A DNA stretch of 64,000 nt from an uncultured Formosa sp. GTDB taxonomy: Bacteria > Bacteroidota > Bacteroidia > Flavobacteriales > Flavobacteriaceae. Below, piece after piece: positions 55,062 through 62,937 of the stretch (position 1 is its first letter; every line of letters begins with the position of its first letter). The position numbers were made by a program, and so were the translations under genes. The notes below the pieces were generated by a model. It had not been told where the DNA came from. It worked only from the letters and a program-made list of their open reading frames with translations, and did not search any database. Location: assembly GCF_947500765.1 (NCBI RefSeq), contig NZ_CANMTH010000010.1, forward strand, positions 1 to 64,000, written 5' to 3'.

Positions 55062-55532
55062 ATGCAACATACTAAGACACCTTCTTTTTTAACTGCCAAA
55101 ACACACGCCGATAAATTCGCTTCTCAGGAAGGACGACGTCCACGTTTATTACTTTCAAAAGTAGACACCTTAAACGAGACATCTAATGAAAAACGTATCG
55201 CATCAGCTTATGCTGATATAGGTTTTGATGTCGACTTAAGCCCTTTATTTCAAAACGCCAAAGATATCGCTAAACAAGCCATAGAAAACGATGTTCATGC
55301 CATTCATTTAAATGCTTTAAGTCCTAACGCTATACCAATGGTTGCAGAAGTTATTGAAGCACTTAAAACATATGATCGCGACGATATTCTGATTGTTATA
55401 GACGGAAATCATTTATCTGAAACAGATCATAAAATATTGTATAATCTTGGTGTTCATATTATATTGAAACCAAACACCACAACAGATATTGCAGCGATTA
55501 AAATTTTAAACATTTTAAATGAAGTAAGTTAA
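55062..55532 (+). CDS. Detached B12-binding-domain homologue lacking the DxHxxG motif
   Basis: This 156-residue protein matches the C-terminal cobalamin-binding domain of MutB: ASQEGRRPRLLLSK, SAYADIGFDVDLSPLFQ and KQAIENDVHAIHLNALS. The ligand motif DxHxxG is absent: its three residues are Leu37, Glu39 and Asn42. The conserved Lys before it (Lys33) remains. It is encoded separately, 7 bases after the barrel ORF and in another frame, with a stop upstream in its own frame. Base-on cobalamin binding through His is not possible. It may be a structural remnant. Confidence 0.85.
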   Translation: MQHTKTPSFLTAKTHADKFASQEGRRPRLLLSKVDTLNETSNEKRIASAYADIGFDVDLSPLFQNAKDIAKQAIENDVHAIHLNALSPNAIPMVAEVIEALKTYDRDDILIVIDGNHLSETDHKILYNLGVHIILKPNTTTDIAAIKILNILNEVS

Positions 55533-55623
55533 CTTCATCAGACACTATATCCATCAATTAAATTTTCATTAGGATCAACCTTAATCTTTTATAAACCTTA
55601 CTTTTTATTCAAAAGATTGAAAC

Positions 55624-56049
55624 ATGAACAAAAAAACCTTTAAATCATCCAAAACACAACATATTTTTAGAATCATTTTAGGTTCATTAATGATTTTAGC
55701 AGCTATAGGTCATCTTACATTTCAGCGAGAAGAATTTCAAGCACAAGTTCCTAATTGGATCCCCTTGGGAAAAGATCTGGTTGTAGTTTTATCTGGTATC
55801 GTTGAACTTTGCTTTGGGCTTTCTATGATATTTTGGAAACAACAAAAAATTAATATAGGTATCGCTTTAGCCATATTTTATATTTTAATTTTTCCAGGAA
55901 ATATTGCGCAATATATAAATGCTACCGATGCATTTGGTTTAAATACAGATACAAAAAGATTAATCCGATTGTTTTTTCAACCTGTATTAATTTTTTGGGC
56001 ATTATGGGCTACAACTGCTTTAAAATATATTAACCATAAACTTCAATAA
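55624..56049 (+). CDS. DoxX-like membrane protein
   Basis: This 141-residue protein has four hydrophobic helices, starting with IFRIILGSLMILAAIGHLTF, then LVVVLSGIVELCFGLSMIFW, IGIALAIFYILIFPGNIAQY and LFFQPVLIFWALWATTAL. The pattern fits the DoxX-like family. Its function is not well defined; some members act with oxidases or in redox stress. It lies 228 bases before the NO-responsive regulator on the same strand. Confidence 0.8.
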   Translation: MNKKTFKSSKTQHIFRIILGSLMILAAIGHLTFQREEFQAQVPNWIPLGKDLVVVLSGIVELCFGLSMIFWKQQKINIGIALAIFYILIFPGNIAQYINATDAFGLNTDTKRLIRLFFQPVLIFWALWATTALKYINHKLQ

Positions 56050-56217
56050 AAACTTAAGATCACAGTAAGTCAATTTTTAATATACCTACATTACTCTTAA
56101 AAATAAGTTGTAATGTTTCACCTTATATCCTTCATATTTATTTATATTTAAACACATTATCTGTTTTTTTATAAGCAGATAACCCACATATTAATCTACA
56201 ATATATAACCATATTTT

Positions 56218-56241
56218 AATTCGGATAAATTTGTCTGAATT
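56218..56241. promoter_or_regulatory. NsrR-like operator candidate before the Rrf2 gene
   Basis: AATTC-GGATAA-AT-TTGTCT-GAATT is a 24-base imperfect palindrome. Its core is shared with a second copy before norB. It overlaps the -33 box of the regulator promoter. Confidence 0.65.
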
Positions 56242-56261
56242 GAAATTTGTATCTATATTTG
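56230..56261 (+). promoter_or_regulatory. Promoter of the Rrf2 regulator gene
   Basis: TTTG (56230-56233), a 20-base spacer and TATATTTG (56254-56261) match the Bacteroidota consensus. The -33 box is inside the palindrome, so the regulator would block its own promoter. The ATG is at 56278. Confidence 0.65.
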
Positions 56262-56277
56262 CCTAAAAATATAATAT

Positions 56278-56712
56278 ATGTTTTCAAAAGCTTGTGAATA
56301 CGGCATCAAAGCTTCTATTTTTATAGCCTTAAATTCTTTAGAACACAGACGTGTGGGACCAAAAGAAATATCTAAAGAGATTAATTCTCCAGAAGCTTTT
56401 ACTGCAAAAATTTTACAAGCCTTAGTAAGAAACAATATTATTAATTCTATTAAAGGCGCACACGGTGGTTTTGAAATAGATAAAAAAGATATTAAAACCA
56501 TTATGTTAGCAGATATTGTTAATGCTATTGATGGAGACAATATTTATAAAGGTTGTGGCTTAGGATTACAACAATGTAATGCAGACAAGCCTTGCCCTAT
56601 GCATGAAAAATTTAAATTGGTGAGAGCCGAATTGAAAAATTTGTTAGAATCTACAGATTTAGAATCTTTAGCATTAGACATAAAATTAGGAGAATCCTTT
56701 TTAAAAAATTAA
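56278..56712 (+). CDS. Rrf2-family Fe-S regulator (NsrR-like)
   Basis: This 144-residue Rrf2 protein has a winged helix (about 1-65, MFSKACEYGIKASIFIALNS and GAHGGFEID) and three Cys in GCGLGLQQCNADKPCPMH (Cys93, Cys100, Cys106), the position of the Fe-S cluster in IscR and NsrR. It stands directly upstream of the quinol NO reductase and RIC genes, so NO sensing is likely. IscR-like control is less likely given the neighbours. Matching palindromes precede this gene and norB. Confidence 0.9.
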   Translation: MFSKACEYGIKASIFIALNSLEHRRVGPKEISKEINSPEAFTAKILQALVRNNIINSIKGAHGGFEIDKKDIKTIMLADIVNAIDGDNIYKGCGLGLQQCNADKPCPMHEKFKLVRAELKNLLESTDLESLALDIKLGESFLKN

Positions 56713-56732
56713 AAAAAATTTACCAACAAAGA

Positions 56733-56751
56733 GGACAATTTTGTCCGAATT
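56733..56751. promoter_or_regulatory. NsrR-like operator candidate before norB
   Basis: GGACAA-TT-TTGTCC is a perfect 6-base inverted repeat followed by GAATT, matching the site before the regulator at 15 of 19 or more positions. It lies about 35 bases before the norB ATG. Confidence 0.7.
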
Positions 56752-56785
56752 AAAATCAAATTAATGAACTAACTATTTTTTAATC

Positions 56786-59035
56786 ATGAACAAAGAAAAA
56801 AAACTATGGATCATATTTGCTGCAGTTGTAGTGATTTCATTTAGTGTTTTAGGCTATTACGGCTTCGAAATTTATCAACAATCGCCACCAGTACCTAAAG
56901 CAATTGTGTCCACCAACGGTGAAACCATTTTTACAGAAAACGATATTCAAGACGGACAAAATATTTGGCAAAGTATTGGTGGCCAAGAACTCGGTTCTGT
57001 TTGGGGTCACGGTGCATATGTTGCACCCGATTGGACAGCAGATTGGCTTCACAGAGAAGCTGTATATATCTTAGATTTATATGCTCAGAACGATTTTAAT
57101 ACACCCTATGATAAGCTCACAGATGAACAACAGGCTAGCCTAAAAGTACGTCTTCAAAATGATGTTAGAAAAAACACTTACAATAAAGAAACTAACACCA
57201 TTACTATTAGCGAAAACCGTGTAAAAGCCATTAATCATTTAAGTGAATACTATCATGGACTATTTACTAACGATCCGTCTTTTGATAAACTTAGAGCAGA
57301 TTATGCTATCCCAAAAAACACTATAAAAGATAAAGCTAAAATGCATAAAATGAATGCATTTTTTTTCTGGGCAACTTGGGCAACTGTAACCGAAAGACCA
57401 AATAGTAAAGTAAGTTATACACATAACTGGCCTGCAGACGAATTGGTTGGAAACGGTCCTACTATGGATTTAATGGTGTGGTCTGGAGTAAGTATTATTT
57501 TACTTATTTTATGTATTGGTGTGCTTGTATTTTACCATGTTAAATCTGGAGAAGACGAAGAAACTCCACTACCTGCAGAAGATCCGCTCTTAAAGCAAGG
57601 CATGACGCCAAGTATGTATTTAATAAAAAAATACTTTTGGGTAGTCACTTTACTTATGGTATTACAAATGTTATTAGGTATAGTAACAGCACATTATGGT
57701 GTAGAAGGTGATGGATTTTATGGCTTTGCTTTAGATCAGATTTTACCGTACTCAGTAACTAGAACTTGGCATACACAACTGGCTATATTTTGGATTGCTA
57801 CAGCGTGGTTAGCTACAGGACTATATATCGCTCCAGCAGTATCTGGTAAAGATCCAAAATTTCAAAAATTTGGAGTCAACTTCTTATTCATTGCACTTTT
57901 AATTATTGTATTAGGATCTATGATTGGACAATGGTTTGGAGTAATGCAAAAACTAAACCTAGTTAATAATTTCTGGTTTGGACATCAAGGTTACGAATAT
58001 GTAGACTTAGGACGTTTCTGGCAAATATTCTTATTTGTTGGTCTTGTACTTTGGTTAGCTTTAATGGTAAGACCTTTATTACCGGTATTAAAACGTAAAA
58101 CCGAAGAAAAGAACTTAATTATTATGTTCTTAATATCATGTACAGCGATCGCATTATTTTATGCTTCTGGATTAATGTGGGGACAACATACCAATTTGGC
58201 CATTGCAGAATATTGGAGATGGTGGGTTGTTCACTTATGGGTAGAAGGTTTCTTCGAAGTTTTTGCTACAGTTGTTATCGCATTCCTTTTTGTTAGATTA
58301 GGCTTATTAAAAACCAAAACAGCCACTTTAAATGTACTTTTAGCTACCATTATATTTATGTCTGGAGGTATTTTAGGAACCTTCCATCACTTATATTTCT
58401 CTGGAACACCAAAAGCAATTATGGCCTTAGGCGCTACATTTAGTGCTCTAGAAGTTGTGCCTTTAACTTTGATTGGGTATGAAGCTTATCACAACTATAA
58501 ATTATCGAAAGCAACCAAATGGATTGCAGATTACAAGTGGCCTATTTACTTTATGATAGCCGTAGCATTCTGGAATTTCTTAGGTGCAGGAATCTTCGGA
58601 TTTATTATAAATCCACCAATTGCTTTATATTATGTACAAGGTTTAAACACCACACCTTTACACGCACACACTGCTTTATTTGGAGTATACGGAATGTTAG
58701 GAATTGGATTAATGTTATTTGTACTAAGAAGCTTATACCGTAATGTACAATGGAACAATAAACTATTAAAAATATCTTTCTGGTCGTTAAACTTTGGTTT
58801 ATTAGGAATGGCATTAATAAGCCTACTTCCTATGGGAATTTGGCAGGCTATTGAAAGTATAGAACACGGCATGTGGTACGCTCGTTCTTCAGAATTAATG
58901 CAAAACCCAAACATGATAACACTAAAATGGTTACGCACTATTGGCGATGTTATTTTCGCTGTCGGAATTGTAACAATCTGTTGGTTTGTATTCGACTTAA
59001 CATTAAAAAATAAAACACAAAAAAACAACAATTAA
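56786..59035 (+). CDS. norB: Quinol-dependent nitric oxide reductase (qNOR)
   Basis: This 749-residue single-chain NO reductase reduces NO to N2O with quinol. An N-terminal helix and large periplasmic extension (DIQDGQNIWQSIGGQELGSVWGHGAYVAPDWTADW) precede the haem-copper-oxidase-type core. There, RTWHTQLAIFWIATAWLATG, RWWVVHLWVEGFFEVFATV and GTFHHLYFSGTP carry haem and FeB His ligands and Glu residues. No haem c motif is present, as expected for qNOR. It leads an operon with ric, 13 bases apart, behind an NsrR-like site. Confidence 0.95.
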   Translation: MNKEKKLWIIFAAVVVISFSVLGYYGFEIYQQSPPVPKAIVSTNGETIFTENDIQDGQNIWQSIGGQELGSVWGHGAYVAPDWTADWLHREAVYILDLYAQNDFNTPYDKLTDEQQASLKVRLQNDVRKNTYNKETNTITISENRVKAINHLSEYYHGLFTNDPSFDKLRADYAIPKNTIKDKAKMHKMNAFFFWATWATVTERPNSKVSYTHNWPADELVGNGPTMDLMVWSGVSIILLILCIGVLVFYHVKSGEDEETPLPAEDPLLKQGMTPSMYLIKKYFWVVTLLMVLQMLLGIVTAHYGVEGDGFYGFALDQILPYSVTRTWHTQLAIFWIATAWLATGLYIAPAVSGKDPKFQKFGVNFLFIALLIIVLGSMIGQWFGVMQKLNLVNNFWFGHQGYEYVDLGRFWQIFLFVGLVLWLALMVRPLLPVLKRKTEEKNLIIMFLISCTAIALFYASGLMWGQHTNLAIAEYWRWWVVHLWVEGFFEVFATVVIAFLFVRLGLLKTKTATLNVLLATIIFMSGGILGTFHHLYFSGTPKAIMALGATFSALEVVPLTLIGYEAYHNYKLSKATKWIADYKWPIYFMIAVAFWNFLGAGIFGFIINPPIALYYVQGLNTTPLHAHTALFGVYGMLGIGLMLFVLRSLYRNVQWNNKLLKISFWSLNFGLLGMALISLLPMGIWQAIESIEHGMWYARSSELMQNPNMITLKWLRTIGDVIFAVGIVTICWFVFDLTLKNKTQKNNN

Positions 59036-59048
59036 AACATATAACACT

Positions 59049-59771
59049 ATGGAAGCTATAACACAAAAACACGTAGGTGCATTTGTTGCAGAAGACTTTA
59101 GAACTGCAGCTGTATTTACTAAATATGGTATTGACTTTTGCTGTAGAGGAAATCGTTCTTTACAAGACGTTTGTGAAAAAAACGGAATTATAACAAGTGA
59201 ATTGGTTGATAGTTTAGAACATGTATTAAACTCTAAAACCGATCAATCTATAGATTATAAATCTTGGCCTTTAGATTTATTAATTGATTATATTGAAAAA
59301 AAACATCATAGATATGTAGAAGAAAAATCTCCTATAATCAAACAATTTTTAGATAAACTATGTAAAGTTCATGGTGAAAGACACCCTGAATTATTTGAAA
59401 TTAATGAATTATTTACGGCATCTGCTGGCGAATTGGCTCAACATTTAAAGAAAGAAGAACTCGTTTTATTCCCTTTTATAAAAAAATTATTAAAGGCAAA
59501 GGCAACCAATACACCTTTAGAAGCCCCAGGCTTTGGTACTGTAAAAAATCCAATTGCAATGATGATGCAGGAACACGATAATGAAGGTGTACGTTTCAGA
59601 CAAATTGCAGACATATCAAATAATTACACCCCACCTGCAGATGCTTGTAATACTTACAAGGTAACCTTTGCAATGCTAGAAGAATTTGAACAAGATTTAC
59701 ATCTTCACATTCACTTAGAAAATAACATTTTATTTCCTGAGGCAGAAGTTTTAGAAAGCCAGTTTAGTTAA
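59049..59771 (+). CDS. ric: RIC/ScdA-type di-iron repair protein (YtfE family)
   Basis: This 240-residue protein has the ScdA N-terminal domain (FTKYGIDFCCRGNRSLQDVC) and a hemerythrin-like di-iron four-helix bundle. Ligand candidates are seen in YIEKKHHRYVEE, HGERHPEL, HLKKEELVLFPF, MMQEHDNEG and LHLHIHLENNILFPEAE. Family members repair Fe-S clusters damaged by NO and oxidants. The gene is 13 bases after norB and is followed by a strong terminator. Confidence 0.94.
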   Translation: MEAITQKHVGAFVAEDFRTAAVFTKYGIDFCCRGNRSLQDVCEKNGIITSELVDSLEHVLNSKTDQSIDYKSWPLDLLIDYIEKKHHRYVEEKSPIIKQFLDKLCKVHGERHPELFEINELFTASAGELAQHLKKEELVLFPFIKKLLKAKATNTPLEAPGFGTVKNPIAMMMQEHDNEGVRFRQIADISNNYTPPADACNTYKVTFAMLEEFEQDLHLHIHLENNILFPEAEVLESQFS

Positions 59772-59790
59772 TAAAAGTAATTAATGTCTT

Positions 59791-59831
59791 AAATTCCGGG
59801 TGTATAATTAATATATACCCCGGAATTTTTT
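59791..59831 (+). terminator. Intrinsic terminator after norB-ric
   Basis: AATTCCGGG (59792-59800) pairs with CCCGGAATT (59819-59827), extended inward by GTATA/TATAC, and is followed by a T-run. It lies 20 bases beyond the ric stop and just before the next gene, separating the two units. Confidence 0.85.
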
Positions 59832-59845
59832 AGTTTATACCGTTC

Positions 59846-61069
59846 ATGACACTTAAGCCCCTTTTTCTTGTTTGCCTATTAAATTTTCTAATTGCAGCAG
59901 CAATGGGACTTGCCATGCGTTTTATTTATATTTATCCGCTTGATCTTAATTATCGTTTTTTAACACATGCACATTCACATACCGCTATGTTAGGCTGGGT
60001 GTATTTAATGCTTTTTACACTTATAACATATCATTTTGTACCAAACCCGAAAGCTATTTTTACCAAGCTATTTTGGATAACAGAATTTGCAGTGTTAGGT
60101 ATGCTGCTTAGTTTCCCGTTTCAAGGTTATGCAGCTGTATCTATAACGTTTTCTACTTTACACATTTTTTGTAGTTATTATTTTGTCTATTTAATTTTTA
60201 AATACGCTAAAGTTGAAAATAATTTAACAAGAATAGTATTAAAAACAGCCTTAGTTTTTATGTTAGTTTCTACAATTGGAGTTTGGTGTTTAGGTCCTGC
60301 AGTTGGAATTTTAGGACAAGCTTCAGCCTTTTATCAAATTGCCATTCAATTCTTTTTACACTTTCAATTTAATGGTTGGTTTTTAATTGGATTACTCGCT
60401 TTATTATTTAACCAATTTCAAATTAAAGACAATCAGAACTCTAAACGTTTTTATATACTACTAGTTATCTCAACGATTTGCACTCTCGCATTACCCGTAA
60501 GTTGGTATGCCCCACACCCTATCTTAAATATTATAAATGGTATAGGTGTATTATGCCAATTGGGTGCTTTATATTATTTTTTTAAATTAGTAAAACCCAA
60601 ATTTTCAACACTCACCTATCAAAATTCTAAACTTTTAAAATACTTATATGCATTTTCATTAAGTTCTTTTGTTTTCAAAATAGCGCTACAAAGTAGTTCT
60701 TTTATACCAGCTGTGGCATTAATGGCTAAACAACAGCATAATTTTGTTATTGGGTTTATTCATTTAACAATGCTTGGCGTAGTTTCTGGATTTCTATTTG
60801 TCTTTTTAATTCAGACCAAAATAACGTACCAGAACAAATATTTTACTTGGGGTATTTACAGTTTTATCTTCGGCTTTTTAGTTACAGAAGGCATCTTATT
60901 CTTACAAGGAATATTATTCACCTTTGAGATTGGCGTAATGCCAAAATATTACCTTTTATTATTTATACTCAGTACGTTTTTAGTATTAGGGATACTCCTT
61001 ATTATTATGAGTATATTACATACAAATACAAACTATAATGACAAACAAAAAACCATTAAAACGACATAA
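59846..61069 (+). CDS. Haem-copper oxidase subunit I-like membrane protein
   Basis: This is a 407-residue protein with about 12 helices. His-rich helix segments resemble haem-copper oxidase subunit I: HAHSHTAMLGWVYLML, FFLHFQFNGWFLIGL and QQHNFVIGFIHLTMLG. A clear His-His copper pair of helix VII is not seen. I do not know an established function; relatives occur beside NO reductase genes. It overlaps the hemerythrin gene by 32 bases. Roles in NO handling or haem-copper assembly are possible. Confidence 0.7.
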   Translation: MTLKPLFLVCLLNFLIAAAMGLAMRFIYIYPLDLNYRFLTHAHSHTAMLGWVYLMLFTLITYHFVPNPKAIFTKLFWITEFAVLGMLLSFPFQGYAAVSITFSTLHIFCSYYFVYLIFKYAKVENNLTRIVLKTALVFMLVSTIGVWCLGPAVGILGQASAFYQIAIQFFLHFQFNGWFLIGLLALLFNQFQIKDNQNSKRFYILLVISTICTLALPVSWYAPHPILNIINGIGVLCQLGALYYFFKLVKPKFSTLTYQNSKLLKYLYAFSLSSFVFKIALQSSSFIPAVALMAKQQHNFVIGFIHLTMLGVVSGFLFVFLIQTKITYQNKYFTWGIYSFIFGFLVTEGILFLQGILFTFEIGVMPKYYLLLFILSTFLVLGILLIIMSILHTNTNYNDKQKTIKTT

Positions 61070-61502
61070 AGCTTTACAGCCCTTAAGTAGAGAGCATCAT
61101 CAAGGCTTACTATTATCTTGGAAAATAAGAACAGGATTAAAAAAAGGAATAGAACTTGAACGTATAAAAACCTACGCCAATTGGTTTGACAAAGCGCATT
61201 TAGCACCTCATTTTAATATGGAAGAAGTCTATATTTTTTCGATTTTAAATGAAGATCATACGTTGCGCCAACAAGCGATTGAAGAACATAAACGTTTAGG
61301 AGCATTATTTGCTGATCACTCTAATTTGGAAGATAATTTAACAGATATCGCCGATACTTTAGAGCAACATATTCGTTTTGAAGAACGTATTTTATTTCCA
61401 GAAATTCAAAAAATTGCGACCGAAACGCAGATGAAATACATAGAAGAGATTCATTACGAAACAGATTTTGAATACAATCTTACAGATGAATTCTGGAAAT
61501 AA
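61038..61502 (+). CDS. Hemerythrin-domain protein
   Basis: This 154-residue protein has a hemerythrin-like fold with ligand-type residues in LSREHHQGLLLSWKI, HFNMEEVYIFSI, EEHKRLGALF and LEQHIRFEERILFPE. Such proteins bind O2 or NO at a di-iron centre. The start lies inside the upstream membrane-protein gene (32-base overlap), implying co-translation. It converges with the SCO1 gene 18 bases away. Confidence 0.9.
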   Translation: MTNKKPLKRHKALQPLSREHHQGLLLSWKIRTGLKKGIELERIKTYANWFDKAHLAPHFNMEEVYIFSILNEDHTLRQQAIEEHKRLGALFADHSNLEDNLTDIADTLEQHIRFEERILFPEIQKIATETQMKYIEEIHYETDFEYNLTDEFWK

Positions 61503-61520
61503 TTCACGTTATAAATACCA

Positions 61521-62132
61521 CTACATTTCGTTTACAGCTTTTTCAATATTTTCAATAGTAGCATCGGAGTTTACCCCTAAACCTTCTTGTTGGAAAACCA
61601 ATTCTCCTGCATCGTTAAACACACTAATAATGTTGGAGTGAGAAAAATCCATTGGAGAAATCTCTTTATATTTCACAGCTAAAACTGCAGCGAATTCTCT
61701 GGTATTTTGTTCTGAAGATCTTAAAAAAGTCCAAGGCTCTTTGTCCATAAAGTTTTCTTTAGCAAACGCTTTTAAACGTTCTGGCGTATCTGTTTCAGGA
61801 TCTATACTTACAAAAATCATGTTCACTTTACCTTTAGTCGATTCTGGTAATCGTTTTTCAATATTACGCATGTCTGCAACCAATCTAGGGCAAGCTGCTT
61901 TACAAGTTGTGTAAATCATGACCATAACTAATACATTTCCCTTTAAATCTTTAAGTTGAATATCCTTACCATTTTGATTGGTCCATGTTGAAGGTAAATT
62001 ATAAATTGACATATCTGAAATCTCTTCAGATTGTTTTAATGTTTCAGTCGCTTCAGCAACTTGTTTTGTTTCTTGTTTACAAGACATTACCCCTAAACAT
62101 AGCATACAAAATCCTAAAATATATGTTTTCAT
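61521..62132 (-). CDS. SCO1/SenC copper chaperone-like protein
   Basis: This 203-residue thioredoxin-fold protein has lipobox VMSC (Cys18) after MKTYILGFCMLCLG. The copper motif CxxxC is in YTTCKAACPRLVAD and the ligand His in MDFSHSNIISVF. SCO proteins deliver copper or reduce thiols at copper sites, usually for cytochrome oxidase. Placed behind nirK and a SUMF1-like gene, it may instead mature the copper nitrite reductase. Confidence 0.92.
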   Translation of the reverse strand: MKTYILGFCMLCLGVMSCKQETKQVAEATETLKQSEEISDMSIYNLPSTWTNQNGKDIQLKDLKGNVLVMVMIYTTCKAACPRLVADMRNIEKRLPESTKGKVNMIFVSIDPETDTPERLKAFAKENFMDKEPWTFLRSSEQNTREFAAVLAVKYKEISPMDFSHSNIISVFNDAGELVFQQEGLGVNSDATIENIEKAVNEM

Positions 62133-62148
62133 TTCTTTTCTTTTTTAA

Positions 62149-62928
62149 TTATTCAAATGGCATATCTTGCACACATCGAAAGCCTAAGTTCTTAATATTA
62201 TAACGTGCTGTAATACTTCCACGAAATGCATAGCGCATAAAGGCAGCATAATTCATTAAATCGGTAGCTCCTACAGCAGCACTTCCGCAGAATAGATTGG
62301 TATCTTTATCGACATCTTTTCGAGATTCTCCTGTAATTAATATGGAATTAAAATCTGAAGTCCATTCCCAAACCAAACCGTGTAAATCTTTTATTCCCCA
62401 AAAATTTTCCGGGTTCCGTCCTACTTCATACGTATTTGTTCGCGGTGCTTCGTACCAGGAAAGAATTTTCTCGTTATATGTTTTCTTTACCCGTGCATCT
62501 GCAAGTTCTTCATCTGCCATAGCAACATATTCCCATTCATCTACCGTTGGTAATCGTTTACCCTGACACTCACAATACTTACTTGCAGCAAACCAAGACA
62601 CATACGTTATCGGACTTTTAAGATGTTCTGTACTGTTTAGAATTGTATCGTTTTTCCAATTTCTTAAATACATTTCATCTGCAAATAATCGTTTTACGTT
62701 TGACTTTTGCCATTTAGGATACTGCTTTACAAAATCTACGTATTGTTCATTTGTAACGGGTAGTTTGTCCATAAAAAAATCATTCACTGTAACTAAAACA
62801 GAGTCTCTACCATAAAGCGGAATATAACTTCCGCCTTGAATGTGTAACATATCTTTGCTTGTTTGTCCAAACACTATAGTTTGCAATAGAATCGCTATAC
62901 CAAATAATATATATGTTTTTTTAAACAT
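62149..62928 (-). CDS. SUMF1/formylglycine-generating-enzyme-like protein
   Basis: This 259-residue exported protein (signal MFKKTYILFGIAILLQTIVF, then GQ) has the FGE-sulfatase fold: LPVTNEQYVDFVKQYPKW, RLPTVDEWEYVAMADEE, GLVWEWTSDFNS and NLGFRCVQDMP. No sulfatase gene is in the window. It lies between nirK (9-base gap) and the SCO1 gene (16-base gap), so a role in nitrite reductase function is inferred. Whether it is a true formylglycine generator is doubtful from context. Confidence 0.88.
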   Translation of the reverse strand: MFKKTYILFGIAILLQTIVFGQTSKDMLHIQGGSYIPLYGRDSVLVTVNDFFMDKLPVTNEQYVDFVKQYPKWQKSNVKRLFADEMYLRNWKNDTILNSTEHLKSPITYVSWFAASKYCECQGKRLPTVDEWEYVAMADEELADARVKKTYNEKILSWYEAPRTNTYEVGRNPENFWGIKDLHGLVWEWTSDFNSILITGESRKDVDKDTNLFCGSAAVGATDLMNYAAFMRYAFRGSITARYNIKNLGFRCVQDMPFE

Positions 62929-62937
62929 TGTTTTTAG

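Noticed and set aside
55047..55062. Sequencing frameshift as the cause of the split mutB
   Set aside because: The second frame has its own stop at 55047-55049, the linker is shortened, and catalytic motifs are missing in both halves, so one indel does not explain it.
58519..58743. Plus-strand frame inside norB
   Set aside because: Out-of-frame reading within a strongly conserved gene.
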